From Streptomyces viridochromogenes (lineage in GTDB: Bacteria; Actinomycetota; Actinomycetes; Streptomycetales; Streptomycetaceae), in NCBI RefSeq assembly GCF_001270495.1, contig NZ_LGUR01000117.1, positions 310,001 through 374,000 of the forward strand: 64,000 nt of DNA, in the 5' to 3' direction. Positions within the stretch are counted from its first letter, which is position 1. Every line of letters begins with the position of its first letter. Positions 1-7,721 of the stretch are shown piece after piece. A program made the position numbers and the translations under genes. Below the pieces are notes generated by a model that saw only the letters and a program-made list of their open reading frames with translations, did no database searches and was not told the DNA's origin.

Positions 1-446
1 CCGAGCGCGGCCATGGTGCACATGTCCCACAGCGTCTCGGCCTCGTACCCGCGCGCCTCGGCCCAGTCGGCGAGCGCCTGCGCGTACTTCAGCTGGGCCG
101 CCTCGTCGTCGACGGTCATGATGCCGTGCTCAGCTGCGTCGACGGCCTGCGCGGCCTCGCGGATCCGGGGCGGCGCGACCGAAACGAGCAGGTCGCGCAC
201 CGTCGTCTCGTCCCGTACCGATCCCACGAACTGCCGCATCACGCCGAGTCCGCCACTCACGGTGACGGTCCCGCCGTGCGGTTTCAGCTCACCGGAGATC
301 AGCCGCAGCAGGGTCGTCTTCCCGGCCCCGTTCGGCCCGACGAGCGCCACCACGGCGCCTTCCCCCACCCGGAACGACACGTCGCCGAGCAACGCCCTCC
401 CGTCGGGAAGGTAGTACTCAAGATGCGCGGCTTCCAGATGTCCCAT
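1..446 (-). CDS. ABC-F family ATPase (N-terminal part, runs off left edge)
   Basis: Reading leftward from the ATG at 446, the first 148 residues contain an ABC nucleotide-binding start: [20 protein letters not shown], then a Walker [14 protein letters not shown] at about residues 37-49. The Q-loop region (GVMRQFVG) is followed by a stretch typical of ABC-F proteins, with no membrane segment. ABC-F proteins carry two ATPase domains on one chain and act on ribosomes (translation factors or antibiotic protection) rather than transporting. Only the first half-domain is visible; signature and Walker B lie outside the window. A simple importer ATPase cannot be fully excluded from this fragment. Confidence 0.75.
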   Translation of the reverse strand, partial: MGHLEAAHLEYYLPDGRALLGDVSFRVGEGAVVALVGPNGAGKTTLLRLISGELKPHGGTVTVSGGLGVMRQFVGSVRDETTVRDLLVSVAPPRIREAAQAVDAAEHGIMTVDDEAAQLKYAQALADWAEARGYEAETLWDMCTMAAL

Positions 447-510
447 GGGGCCGCATTCTGATATCCAGCGACGGGCGCGGGCAAACGCTTATCGGCGCCG
501 GCCAGCATCT

Positions 511-608
511 TCAGCCCGTCCGGCGTTTGAGGACGAGGCCCCTTAAGGGCCGAAGCGGGGTCTGGGGCGGCAGCCCCAGCGGGGTCGAAGGGGCGGAGCC
601 CCTTCACA
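511..608. repeat. Streptomyces-type intergenic repeat with two hairpins
   Basis: This gap between the ABC-F and phosphatase genes holds the GCCCGTCCGGCGTTTGAGGA type sequence that I recognise as common between Streptomyces genes. Two perfect hairpins follow: CTGGGGC/GCCCCAG at 562-579 (7 bp, loop GGCA) and GAAGGGGC/GCCCCTTC at 587-605 (8 bp, loop GGA). It may serve as a terminator or a mobile REP-like element. The genome-wide abundance is recollection, not something visible in this window. Confidence 0.55.
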
Positions 609-655
609 GGATGGGACGGGTAGGGGCGGCGGGGGCGAGAAACCTCGGCCCAGCC

Positions 656-1309
656 CTAGTCGGCGTCCACCGCCCGCCCCGTCGGCCCGCCCTCCCCCAC
701 CGGAGCGACCACGGCCCCCGCCCAGGTCAACGCCTTCCAACCGTCCGCCGGCGCCCCCTCCAGGATCACCACCCCGGTGTTGTCCAGCGGGTGCGCCGCG
801 GCGAAGGGCACGTCCACGTTGACCGCCCGCGCCGCCGTCCACATACGGATCGCGGCGCCATGACTGACCATGGCCACCGTCCCGGCCCCGCTCGCCGCGG
901 CCTCCGCCACCACGGAGTCGTAGCGCGCCAGCACCTCCACACCGCTCTCACCGCCCGGCATCCGCAGCCCCGTGTCCCCGGCCGCCCAGGCGAACACCGT
1001 CCGCATGTAGAGCCCGCCCTGCTCGGTGTCCCCGCGCGCCATCTCCAGGTCCCCCGCGAACACCTCGCGGATCCCGTCCCGCACCAGCACGTCGAGGCCC
1101 CGCGCAGCGGCCAGCGGGGCGGCGGTGAGCTGGGTGCGGACCAGAGTGGACGCGTAGACCGCCTCGATGTCCTCGTCGGCCAGCGCCGCGGGAAGGGCGG
1201 CGGCCTGCTGTTCGCCGAGGGCGGTCAGACCGGCGCCCGGAACACTCGTGTCCAACAGGTAGTCCACGTTGGCCGGGGTCTGGCCGTGGCGGACGAGCAG
1301 CAGGCGCAT
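656..1309 (-). CDS. Histidine phosphatase superfamily protein (phosphoglycerate mutase-like)
   Basis: 217 aa from ATG at 1309. The N-terminus MRLLLVRHGQT carries the RHG phosphohistidine motif (His8); a second conserved histidine lies in MVSHGAAIR near residue 160, and the ERAL-type region is replaced by EVFAGDLE. The family transfers phosphate through a histidine; substrates range from phosphoglycerate to phosphoproteins and cannot be deduced here. It is divergent from the PAP2-DAGK gene at 1382 with only 72 bp between, so both promoters must share that gap. The reading frame stays open far upstream on the antisense of the next gene, but that is GC-driven; the RHG motif fixes the start. Confidence 0.85.
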   Translation of the reverse strand: MRLLLVRHGQTPANVDYLLDTSVPGAGLTALGEQQAAALPAALADEDIEAVYASTLVRTQLTAAPLAAARGLDVLVRDGIREVFAGDLEMARGDTEQGGLYMRTVFAWAAGDTGLRMPGGESGVEVLARYDSVVAEAAASGAGTVAMVSHGAAIRMWTAARAVNVDVPFAAAHPLDNTGVVILEGAPADGWKALTWAGAVVAPVGEGGPTGRAVDAD

Positions 1310-1381
1310 GTACGGGTTCCTCCGTGTGTCGGTCACCGCCGGCCGGTCAGCAATCGGCGACTTCAGGGTACCCAGCCCTGT

Positions 1382-2875
1382 ATGAGCCCAGACGTCGACC
1401 TCACCGTCCCGAAACCCGGCCGGCACGCCCTGCGCGACCGGCTCCTCGCCCTCGACTCCCGGCTGTTCGAGTTCGCCGCCGAGCGGAACTGGCCGTATGC
1501 CGAGCCGGTCCTGCCGCGGCTGAGCCGGAGCGCGAACCACGGCGTGCTGTGGTTCGCGACGGCCGCCGTCATCGCCGCCGGCCGGACCCCTCGGGGCCGC
1601 CGGGCCGCGGCCCGCGGCCTCGCCTCGTTGAGTCTGGCCTCGCTGACCATCAACACCCTCGGCAAGCGGTCGGTGCGCCGGCCTCGCCCCGTGCTGGACC
1701 CCGTACCGCTGGGCCGGCAGCTGAAGCGCCAGCCGATCACCACGTCGTTCCCGTCCGGGCACGCCGCGTCGGCGGCCGCGTTCGCGACCGGAGTCGCGCT
1801 GGAGTCGCCCGCCTGGGGCCTCGCGGTGGCTCCGATCGCCTGGTCGGTCGCGTTGTCGCGCGTGTATACGGGCGTCCACTTCCCGAGCGACGTGGTGGCG
1901 GGCGCGGCCCTGGGCGCGGGTGCCGCGTTCGCCGTGCGGGGCATGATCCCGACGCGTGACCGGCTGGTCCCGCCGGCCCGGACCCGGACGGACGTACCGG
2001 CGCTGGAGGACGGAGACGGCCTGGTCGTGGTCGCCAACAAGGCGTCGGGCAGCTCCGACCAAGTGCACGCCCTGCTGGACATTCTGCCGCGCGCCGACCT
2101 GGTCGAGTGCGAACCGGCGGACACCCGGGCCGAGTTGCGCAAGGCGGCGGCCCGGGCCCGGGTGCTCGGGGTGTGCGGCGGCGACGGCACGGTGAACACG
2201 GCCGCCGAGGTGGCGCTGGAGCACGGCCTGCCGCTCGCGGTGCTGCCCGGGGGGACGCTGAACCACTTCGCCTACGACCTGGGCGTGGAGGACGAGCGCG
2301 ACCTGGGCCGGGCCGTCCGGCGGGGCGAGGCGGTGCGCGTGGACGTGGGCCGGTTCACCTGCGACGGACGGCAGGGCGTGTTCCTCAACACGTGCAGCCT
2401 CGGCGTGTATCCGGAGCTGGTGCTGGAGCGGGACCGCTTCTCGCCCCGGATCGGCGCCTGGCCGGCCGGGGTGCTCGCGGCGCTGCGCGTCCTGCGCCGG
2501 GACCGCCACCCGCTGCACGCCGAAGTCGCGGGCCGCGCGCACCCGTTGTGGATGCTGTTCGCCGGGAACGGCACCTACCACCGGATGGGCCTCGCCCCTG
2601 CCCGGCGCCTGAATCTCGCGGACGGCGTGCTCGACGTACGGGTCGTGCACGGCGGCCGCCGCCCCGCGCTGCGCCTGCTCGCGGCCGCCGTGGCAGGCCC
2701 GCTGACGCGTTCTCCCGCCCACGCGGCGGTCCAGGTCGGCCGGCTCCACCTGTCCGGCGTCACACCGGGCGCACTCCTCGCGTACGACGGTGAGGTCACG
2801 GAGGTGGGCGGCGAGGTGACGCTGGAGAAGCTGCCTGAGGCACTGACGGTCTACCGTCCGCTGGCCGGTGCCTGA
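1382..2875 (+). CDS. PAP2 phosphatase-diacylglycerol kinase fusion protein
   Basis: 497 aa. Residues 1-200 form a PAP2 (phosphatidate phosphatase-like) domain with motifs KRSVRRPRP, PSGHAASAAAF and SRVYTGVHFPSD, the three catalytic blocks of the family. Residues 215-497 form a lipid kinase (DAGK/YegS) domain with GGDGTVNTAAE and LPGGTLNHFAYDLG, the nucleotide-binding signatures. The start is the ATG of MSPDVDL because the open frame upstream overlaps the divergent phosphatase. One chain thus holds enzymes able to remove and to add lipid phosphate, which suggests phosphatidate/diacylglycerol cycling at the membrane. Such fusions are known in actinobacteria. Direction and true lipid substrate are inference. 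Confidence 0.88.
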   Translation: MSPDVDLTVPKPGRHALRDRLLALDSRLFEFAAERNWPYAEPVLPRLSRSANHGVLWFATAAVIAAGRTPRGRRAAARGLASLSLASLTINTLGKRSVRRPRPVLDPVPLGRQLKRQPITTSFPSGHAASAAAFATGVALESPAWGLAVAPIAWSVALSRVYTGVHFPSDVVAGAALGAGAAFAVRGMIPTRDRLVPPARTRTDVPALEDGDGLVVVANKASGSSDQVHALLDILPRADLVECEPADTRAELRKAAARARVLGVCGGDGTVNTAAEVALEHGLPLAVLPGGTLNHFAYDLGVEDERDLGRAVRRGEAVRVDVGRFTCDGRQGVFLNTCSLGVYPELVLERDRFSPRIGAWPAGVLAALRVLRRDRHPLHAEVAGRAHPLWMLFAGNGTYHRMGLAPARRLNLADGVLDVRVVHGGRRPALRLLAAAVAGPLTRSPAHAAVQVGRLHLSGVTPGALLAYDGEVTEVGGEVTLEKLPEALTVYRPLAGA

Positions 2876-3010
2876 CATGTTCCTGATGAGCCGTCAGTCC
2901 AGATAGTAAAACGCAGGTCTCACCATTCGACATGCGACGTACCGTGTCGAGTACCGCCAGGCGGGGCCGCGCGCCCCGTGAACCGGTACGACGCGACGAG
3001 GGGAACACGC

Positions 3011-3832
3011 ATGTCGAAGGCCCAGGAGACCGCCGTCTACACCCACGGGCACCACGAGTCCGTGCTGCGTTCGCACACCTGGCGTACGGCCGCCAACTCG
3101 GCGGCCTACCTGCTCGGCTCGCTGAAGCCGCACATGAGGATCCTGGACGTCGGCTGCGGCCCGGGCACCATCACCGCCGACCTGGCGGCCCTGGTCCCCG
3201 ACGGACAGGTCACCGGCGTCGACCGGGCGCCGGAGATCCTGGACCAGGCCCGGGCCACGGCGGCCGGGCGAGGGCTGACGAACGTCGACTTCGCGGTCGC
3301 GGACGTGCACGCCCTGGACTTCCCGGACGACACGTTCTGTGTGGTCCACGCCCACCAGGTGCTCCAGCACGTCGGCGATCCGGTGAGCGCGCTGCGCGAG
3401 ATGAGGCGGGTGACCAGGCCGGGCGGCCTCATCGCCGTCCGCGACTCGGACTACGCGGCCATGACCTGGTATCCGGCGTCCCCGGGTATGGACGCCTGGC
3501 TGGACCTGTACCGCCGCGTCGCCCGCGCCAACGGCGGGGAGCCCGACGCCGGACGCCGGCTGAAGTCCTGGGCGCTGCGGGCCGGGCTCACGGACATCGC
3601 GGCCACGTCGAGCACCTGGACCTTCTCGACGCCGGACGAGCGGGCCTGGTGGAGCGGGCTATGGGCGGATCGCACGCTGGCCTCGGCGTATGCCGAGCGG
3701 GCCACGGAGGGCGGACACGCGAGCGCGGAGCAGTTGCGGGCCGTGTCGGCGGCCTGGCGGGAGTGGGGCCGGCGGGAAGAAGGCTGGTTCAGTGTTCTGC
3801 ACGGGGAGATTCTGTGCCGTAAAGAAGCCTGA
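3011..3832 (+). CDS. Class I SAM-dependent methyltransferase
   Basis: 273 aa. Glycine-rich SAM site ILDVGCGPGTIT at about residues 40-51, acidic end of strand 2 at VTGVDRAPEIL, and the post-motif DFAVADVHALDFP, as in ubiquinone/menaquinone-type methyltransferases. The ATG at 3011 is preferred to an ATG at 2978 because a GAGGGG ribosome binding site sits 8 nt upstream and the protein then starts at the conserved region. The substrate cannot be deduced. It stands alone, followed 44 nt later by the small hydrophobic protein. Confidence 0.82.
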   Translation: MSKAQETAVYTHGHHESVLRSHTWRTAANSAAYLLGSLKPHMRILDVGCGPGTITADLAALVPDGQVTGVDRAPEILDQARATAAGRGLTNVDFAVADVHALDFPDDTFCVVHAHQVLQHVGDPVSALREMRRVTRPGGLIAVRDSDYAAMTWYPASPGMDAWLDLYRRVARANGGEPDAGRRLKSWALRAGLTDIAATSSTWTFSTPDERAWWSGLWADRTLASAYAERATEGGHASAEQLRAVSAAWREWGRREEGWFSVLHGEILCRKEA

Positions 3833-3876
3833 ATCGCGCGTTTCTGGAAACCCGGTGAGCAGGAGGTCAAAAAACT

Positions 3877-4047
3877 ATGGTTCCTATTCTGCTCGTGCTG
3901 CTGCTGGCGCTGATTCTCTTCGGCGCCGGATTCGCGCTGAAGGCGCTGTGGTGGATCGCGGTCGTGGTTCTCGTACTGTGGCTCCTGGGTTTCGTGATGC
4001 GCGGCACCACCGCGGCAGGAGGCAGGGGTCGCTGGTACCGATGGTAG
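3877..4047 (+). CDS. Small hydrophobic membrane protein (56 aa)
   Basis: ATG at 3877 is preceded by AGGAGG at 3861. The protein has two hydrophobic segments (VPILLVLLLALILFGAGFAL and LWWIAVVVLVLWLLGFVM) and a basic, Gly/Arg-rich tail RGRWYRW. It resembles the short hydrophobic proteins annotated in many streptomycetes, whose function is unknown. A strong terminator follows at 4087. Confidence 0.75.
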   Translation: MVPILLVLLLALILFGAGFALKALWWIAVVVLVLWLLGFVMRGTTAAGGRGRWYRW

Positions 4048-4086
4048 ATCCAGGTCAACGATGAAAAGTCGCCGCTGACGAAACAT

Positions 4087-4125
4087 GAGAAATCGGCAGT
4101 GAATTGATTTCACTGCCGATTTCTC
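4087..4125. terminator. Bidirectional terminator
   Basis: Perfect 17-bp inverted repeat (GAGAAATCGGCAGTGAA and its complement) with a 5-nt loop TTGAT, between the convergent hydrophobic-protein gene and gvpK. It is flanked by AT-richer sequence on both sides, so it can serve both transcripts. Confidence 0.85.
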
Positions 4126-4146
4126 ACGTCTTGTGAAGCCGATTCC

Positions 4147-4434
4147 TCACTCCCTGGGAAGCAACGGCCCCAGTGGACCGAGGTCCAGGTTCAGGTCCTC
4201 GGGCCGCAGTCCGTAGCGGTCCCGCAGCTCGGCCATACGGTCGTCCAGCAGCATCAGCGTGAGCCCGATGCGCTCCTCCTGCTCCTCGCTCAGGTCGCCC
4301 GTGTCGAAGCGGCGCAGCGCCTGGCGCTCCATGAGCTGGCGCAGCAGCTCCACGACCGTCAGGACGAGCTTCACGAGGTCGCGTTCCACGGTGTCGGGGT
4401 CGAGGTCCAGCCGGTTGCGGTGGTGGGACGTCAC
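4147..4434 (-). CDS. gvpK: Gas vesicle protein GvpK
   Basis: 95 aa from GTG at 4434, a typical GvpK length. The sequence LDPDTVERDLVKLVLTVVEL and the block RFDTGDLSEEQEERIG followed by LMLLDDRMAELRDRYGL are GvpK hallmarks. GvpK is an accessory protein needed for gas vesicle assembly. It is the last gene of the gvpOAFGYZJLSK run; its GTG overlaps the gvpS stop codon (GTGA), so the two are translationally coupled. Confidence 0.93.
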   Translation of the reverse strand: MTSHHRNRLDLDPDTVERDLVKLVLTVVELLRQLMERQALRRFDTGDLSEEQEERIGLTLMLLDDRMAELRDRYGLRPEDLNLDLGPLGPLLPRE

Positions 4435-4619
4435 GCCAATTCCCCCCAGGGCGACGGGACCTGCTCGTTGACCGAGCTGATCAGCGCGTTCAGGTCGATC
4501 CGGACGAGGTCGACGTCCGCGATCCGCAAAGTGATGTCCCCCGTGACCACGACGCCCCCGGAGAGCAGCCGGTCGAGCAGGTCCACGAGGGCGATCTCAC
4601 GGCGTTCGACGGCGGTCAC
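4431..4619 (-). CDS. gvpS: Gas vesicle protein GvpS (short GvpA/J-like)
   Basis: 62 aa. The core LVDLLDRLLSGGVVVTGDIT then LRIADVDLVRIDLNALISSV matches the GvpA/GvpJ/GvpS fold (helix, two beta strands, helix) without tail extensions. GTG start at 4619 overlaps the gvpL stop by 4 bp. GvpS-type proteins are minor GvpA homologues thought to act in vesicle nucleation or shape. Confidence 0.88.
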   Translation of the reverse strand: MTAVERREIALVDLLDRLLSGGVVVTGDITLRIADVDLVRIDLNALISSVNEQVPSPWGELA

Positions 4620-5425
4620 GGCTCCACCTCCGGCTCCTCCGCGAACTCGTCGGTGAAGGAATAGGCCGCCCAGGGCCCGGTGAGTTCGACCCGGATTCCG
4701 GGGGCGTCGTCCTTCTCCCGGTCCACCAGTTCCACGAATTCCTCGGAATCGGCACGCGGCACGAGATAAGCGGCGTTGAGCATGTTCTGCCCGGACGCAC
4801 CGGAAAGGGCGGCGTTCTGCGGGGCGTGCAGCCGGGAATCCTCGGCGAAGGCGGAAAGCGTTTCGTGGAGTCGGCCGGCGAATGCGGCGGCCTTCTGCCA
4901 TACGTCCTCTCGGGCCCGGGTCTGCATACGGCGCCGACGCAGATAGTCGCGCCCCGACACGGGCTCCTTGGCCTCCTTGGCCTCCGCAGCCTCCTTGGCC
5001 TCCGAGGTCTCCGCGCCCTCTGAGGTCTCCGGTTCGGCATACACCTTCACGCCCCACTCGACCCGGCCCTCCAGCCGGTCGAGGACGCGCCGGAAGTCCT
5101 CCTCGCGGGCCTCCATCATGGTCCGTACGCCGCTGTCGTCCCGGAAGACGGTGGCGAGCCGCAGCGGCAGCGGAGTGGTGACGACGGTGAGCGCGTCGAT
5201 GACCTGCTGGTGGGCCCGGGCCGTGGCGGTGAGCCAGTCCAGGTCCTCCAGATGGGCGCGCAGCGGCTCCTCGGCGAAGTCCGCCTCGGGCACCGTACTG
5301 ACGACGGCGATCAGGCCGTGGTGCGTCAGCTGCTTGGGCGGCGACCCGGCGACCCCGGTCAGCTGGGACTGGAGGGCGGAGCGAAAGGGGCGACAGACGG
5401 CGTAGACGTAGCGCAGTCCGGTCAT
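4616..5425 (-). CDS. gvpL: Gas vesicle protein GvpL/GvpF family
   Basis: 269 aa. Begins MTGLRYVYAVCRP and ends with WAAYSFTDEF, matching the GvpL/F family's N-terminal strand and C-terminal GPWxxYSF motif; EGRVEWGVKVY in the middle is also characteristic. An unusual low-complexity insert of Glu/Ala/Lys repeats (ETSEAKEAAEAKEAKEP) lies around residues 133-152. GvpL/F proteins are minor structural or chaperone proteins in vesicle nucleation. The ATG at 5425 overlaps the gvpJ stop (ATGA). Confidence 0.92.
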   Translation of the reverse strand: MTGLRYVYAVCRPFRSALQSQLTGVAGSPPKQLTHHGLIAVVSTVPEADFAEEPLRAHLEDLDWLTATARAHQQVIDALTVVTTPLPLRLATVFRDDSGVRTMMEAREEDFRRVLDRLEGRVEWGVKVYAEPETSEGAETSEAKEAAEAKEAKEPVSGRDYLRRRRMQTRAREDVWQKAAAFAGRLHETLSAFAEDSRLHAPQNAALSGASGQNMLNAAYLVPRADSEEFVELVDREKDDAPGIRVELTGPWAAYSFTDEFAEEPEVEP

Positions 5426-5748
5426 GGGGCCTCCTCCTGTTGCCTGGCGGGCTCCAGCTGAGCCAGGCGCTCGCGCAACTCGGCGTTCTCCCGGGCCAGT
5501 TCGTCCCGGCGGGCGCGCGTCGACAGCGCCGGGTCGTCCTCCCACCAGTCGATGCCCATCTCCTTCGCCTTGTCGACGGAGGCGACGATGAGCCTCAGCT
5601 TGATGGTGAGGAGTTCGATGTCGAGCAGGTTGATCCGGATGTCGCCCGCGATGACCACGCCCTTGTCGAGCACCCTCTCCAGGATGTCGGCGAGGTTGGC
5701 GCTGCTGTCGTGGCCGTAGGGCTGGGGCAGCCGCCCGGGAGTCGTCAT
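5422..5748 (-). CDS. gvpJ: Gas vesicle protein GvpJ
   Basis: 108 aa. The GvpA-like core LADILERVLDKGVVIAGDIR then LLDIELLTIKLRLIVASVDK is followed by a charged helical tail (about residues 75-108, LARENAELRERLAQL) that could form a coiled coil. GvpJ is a minor wall or tip component. It overlaps gvpZ by 4 bp (ATGA). Confidence 0.9.
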   Translation of the reverse strand: MTTPGRLPQPYGHDSSANLADILERVLDKGVVIAGDIRINLLDIELLTIKLRLIVASVDKAKEMGIDWWEDDPALSTRARRDELARENAELRERLAQLEPARQQEEAP

Positions 5749-6866
5749 CGGCGGCTCCCGCCACCGGCGTACTCGGCCTCGTCCTCGGCCTCGCTCTCAG
5801 GCTCCTCCTCGGGCTCCTCCTCGTACTCGTCCTCGTCCTCGGTCTCGTACTCGTCCTCCGGTTCCTCCACGTCCTCGGCCGTGTACTCCCCGTTCTCGTC
5901 CTCCCCGTTCTCCTCGTCGTCCTCGTCGTCCTCCTCGGCGTACGCGGCTTCCCCGTCTTCCTCCTCTTCTCCTTCGTACGCCTCCTCGTCCTCCTCCGCG
6001 ACCGCGTCCTCATGGCTGCGGACGACCTCGCCGTCGCGGATCTCGCCGCGCCAGCCGTCCTCCGCCTCTCCCTTGAGGGTGACGTAGCGGACGTAGTTCT
6101 TGAGGTCGAGCCGGGCGCGGCGGCCCTGGGCGCGCCAGATGTTGCCGGTCTTCTCGAAGAGGCCCTTCGGGTAGTACTCGACGACCAGCAGGACACGGGT
6201 GAGGTTGTCGGCGAGCCGGTGGAAGGAGACGACGCCCTTCGTGGTGCCCTTGGCGCCCTCCGACGTCCAGGCGATGCGGTCGTCGGGCGTCTGCTCGGTG
6301 GTGTGCGCCTTCCAGCTGCGGTTGGACCAGAAGACCTTGAGCTGCCAGTCGGACGTCGTGTCGTCGGCGCGGTTCGCGCTCTTGACGCCCTTCGCGAAGG
6401 TGCTGAAGTCCTGGTACTGGGTCCACTGGTCGTACGCGGTGCGCAGCGCGACGCCGACATCGACGTACTCGATGATGACGGTGGGCTTCTTGCCCGCCCC
6501 GCCCTTGCCCTTGCCGCCGCCGAGATTCTTCAGCGCGTCGGTCACGCCGTCCTTGGCGCGTGAGGCGCCGAGTTCCAGCGCGCTGCGCAGTGGTCCCTTG
6601 CCCTCGGCGAGCTTGCGGCCGCCGTCCAGGGCGAGCTGGGCGAAGCCGGGGCTGCGGCCCTCGGCGATGTCGGTCAGCTTGACCGTGGCTTCACCGAGTT
6701 TCCGGCCGGCGCCGGTCAGCAGTCGCGTGGCCTGGGCGGCGAGGTACTCGCGCAGTTCGGCCTTGAGCCGGTCGGCGGCCTCGCTCTGGGCCAGGCCGCT
6801 GAGCGGTCCCGTGGCCCCGCGGGCCGCGGAGGTCGCCGACTTCGCGGATCCGAGTGTCTCGGTCAT
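5745..6866 (-). CDS. gvpZ: GvpZ: SRPBCC-domain gas vesicle cluster protein with acidic tail
   Basis: 373 aa. Residues 1-130 are helical and polar; residues about 128-280 form an SRPBCC/polyketide-cyclase-like domain (VIIEYVDVGVALRTAYDQWT, SNRSWKAHTTEQTPDDRIAW, LLVVEYYPKGLFEKTGN). From about residue 285 to the end the chain is almost wholly Glu/Asp with Tyr, an intrinsically acidic tail of some 80 residues. The position between gvpY and gvpJ matches gvpZ of the Streptomyces cluster order. Its role in vesicles is unknown. The highly acidic tail faces the highly basic tail of GvpY encoded immediately upstream. Confidence 0.85.
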   Translation of the reverse strand: MTETLGSAKSATSAARGATGPLSGLAQSEAADRLKAELREYLAAQATRLLTGAGRKLGEATVKLTDIAEGRSPGFAQLALDGGRKLAEGKGPLRSALELGASRAKDGVTDALKNLGGGKGKGGAGKKPTVIIEYVDVGVALRTAYDQWTQYQDFSTFAKGVKSANRADDTTSDWQLKVFWSNRSWKAHTTEQTPDDRIAWTSEGAKGTTKGVVSFHRLADNLTRVLLVVEYYPKGLFEKTGNIWRAQGRRARLDLKNYVRYVTLKGEAEDGWRGEIRDGEVVRSHEDAVAEEDEEAYEGEEEEDGEAAYAEEDDEDDEENGEDENGEYTAEDVEEPEDEYETEDEDEYEEEPEEEPESEAEDEAEYAGGGSRR

Positions 6867-7462
6867 CGCTCGTCACCGCCCTTCGGCAGCCGGGACCGTG
6901 CGCCGCGGGCGGTTCCGCGCGCCGCGGCCGTCTTCTTGGCGGCGGGCTTCCCGTTCGCCGTCTTCTTCGCCGCCGTCGCCTTCTTGGCCGGCGCCGTCTT
7001 CTTCGCCGCCGCCTTCTTCGCCGCGGTCTTCTTGGCGGGCGCCTTCTTCGCCGGAGCCTTCTTGGCCGCCTTACGACGCGGCTCCTCCTCGTCCCCGGGC
7101 TCCTCAGCGTCGTCCTCCGGACCGAGATCCTCCGCCCCGGACGCCACCCCGGCCAGCTGGTCACGCACCTGTGCGGTACGCCCGTGCAGCCGGTCGGCGA
7201 AGGCGTCGAGCTGCCGCTCCACCATGGCGCCCGACGCCGCCTTGCCCACGCCGCGCAGGTCCTCGCGCAGCTGGTCCCCGATCTCCTTGAACTGCGGGTT
7301 GTTCTGCAGTTGCTGGGACACCAGGTCCGCGAGCGCCCGCGGGCTCAGTTGCATCCGCTTGCCGGCCACCAACGTGCCGACGGCGAAGGCCAGCTTCATC
7401 TTCTTCGTACGTCCGAGGACGTATCCGGCCCCTACCGCGAGGCCCAGTCCCACTCGGTTCAT
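6863..7462 (-). CDS. gvpY: GvpY: gas vesicle cluster protein with histone H1-like lysine tail
   Basis: 199 aa. Residues 1-20 are hydrophobic (MNRVGLGLAVGAGYVLGRTK), then a helical region to about residue 115. Residues 128-199 consist of AKKAPAKK/AAAKKTA-type repeats like those of histone H1 or bacterial HU tails. The order gvpG-gvpY-gvpZ identifies it as gvpY. Its function is unknown; the basic tail could bind nucleic acid or the acidic GvpZ tail. It overlaps gvpZ by 4 bp, which favours balanced synthesis of the two. Confidence 0.83.
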   Translation of the reverse strand: MNRVGLGLAVGAGYVLGRTKKMKLAFAVGTLVAGKRMQLSPRALADLVSQQLQNNPQFKEIGDQLREDLRGVGKAASGAMVERQLDAFADRLHGRTAQVRDQLAGVASGAEDLGPEDDAEEPGDEEEPRRKAAKKAPAKKAPAKKTAAKKAAAKKTAPAKKATAAKKTANGKPAAKKTAAARGTARGARSRLPKGGDER

Positions 7463-7474
7463 CGTGCCGTCCCA

Positions 7475-7720
7475 TCACTTGCCCGTGCCGCGCGCAAGGG
7501 CGATCTCCAGCCGGTCGAGGAGCTCGTCCTCCCGACGGTCGAACTCCTCCTCGTCGATCTCGCCCCTGGTCAACTGCTCTTCCAGCGCGGCGAGTTCGGC
7601 GCGCACGGTCGCCGGGTCGTAGTAGAGGCGTTCCGCCTCCTGCAAGACCTGTCTGATCACCCATGCGCTGCCGCGCACCGGAGCGAACGGCAGCAGCACC
7701 ACCTCTCCGACCAGTCCCAC
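7475..7720 (-). CDS. gvpG: Gas vesicle protein GvpG
   Basis: 81 aa. GTG at 7720 is chosen because GGAGG lies 6 nt upstream and the product starts VGLVGEVVLLPFAPVRG, the conserved GvpG beginning; a GTG at 7735 would lack this site. The rest is helical (LAALEEQLTRGEIDEEEFDR, EDELLDRLEIA), as in the family. GvpG is an accessory assembly protein. Coding starts 1 nt after the gvpF stop region, and the gene precedes gvpY by 12 nt. Confidence 0.88.
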   Translation of the reverse strand: MGLVGEVVLLPFAPVRGSAWVIRQVLQEAERLYYDPATVRAELAALEEQLTRGEIDEEEFDRREDELLDRLEIALARGTGK

Positions 7721-7721
7721 G

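Noticed and set aside
656..2878. A 740-codon minus-strand frame spanning the phosphatase and the whole PAP2-DAGK gene
   Set aside because: Open by GC bias opposite a real gene; only the part from 1309 leftward has family motifs.
4616..6460. A 614-codon minus-strand frame joining upstream sequence to GvpL
   Set aside because: The first 345 residues are Arg/Thr/Ser shadows of GvpZ and GvpJ; GvpL starts at 5425.
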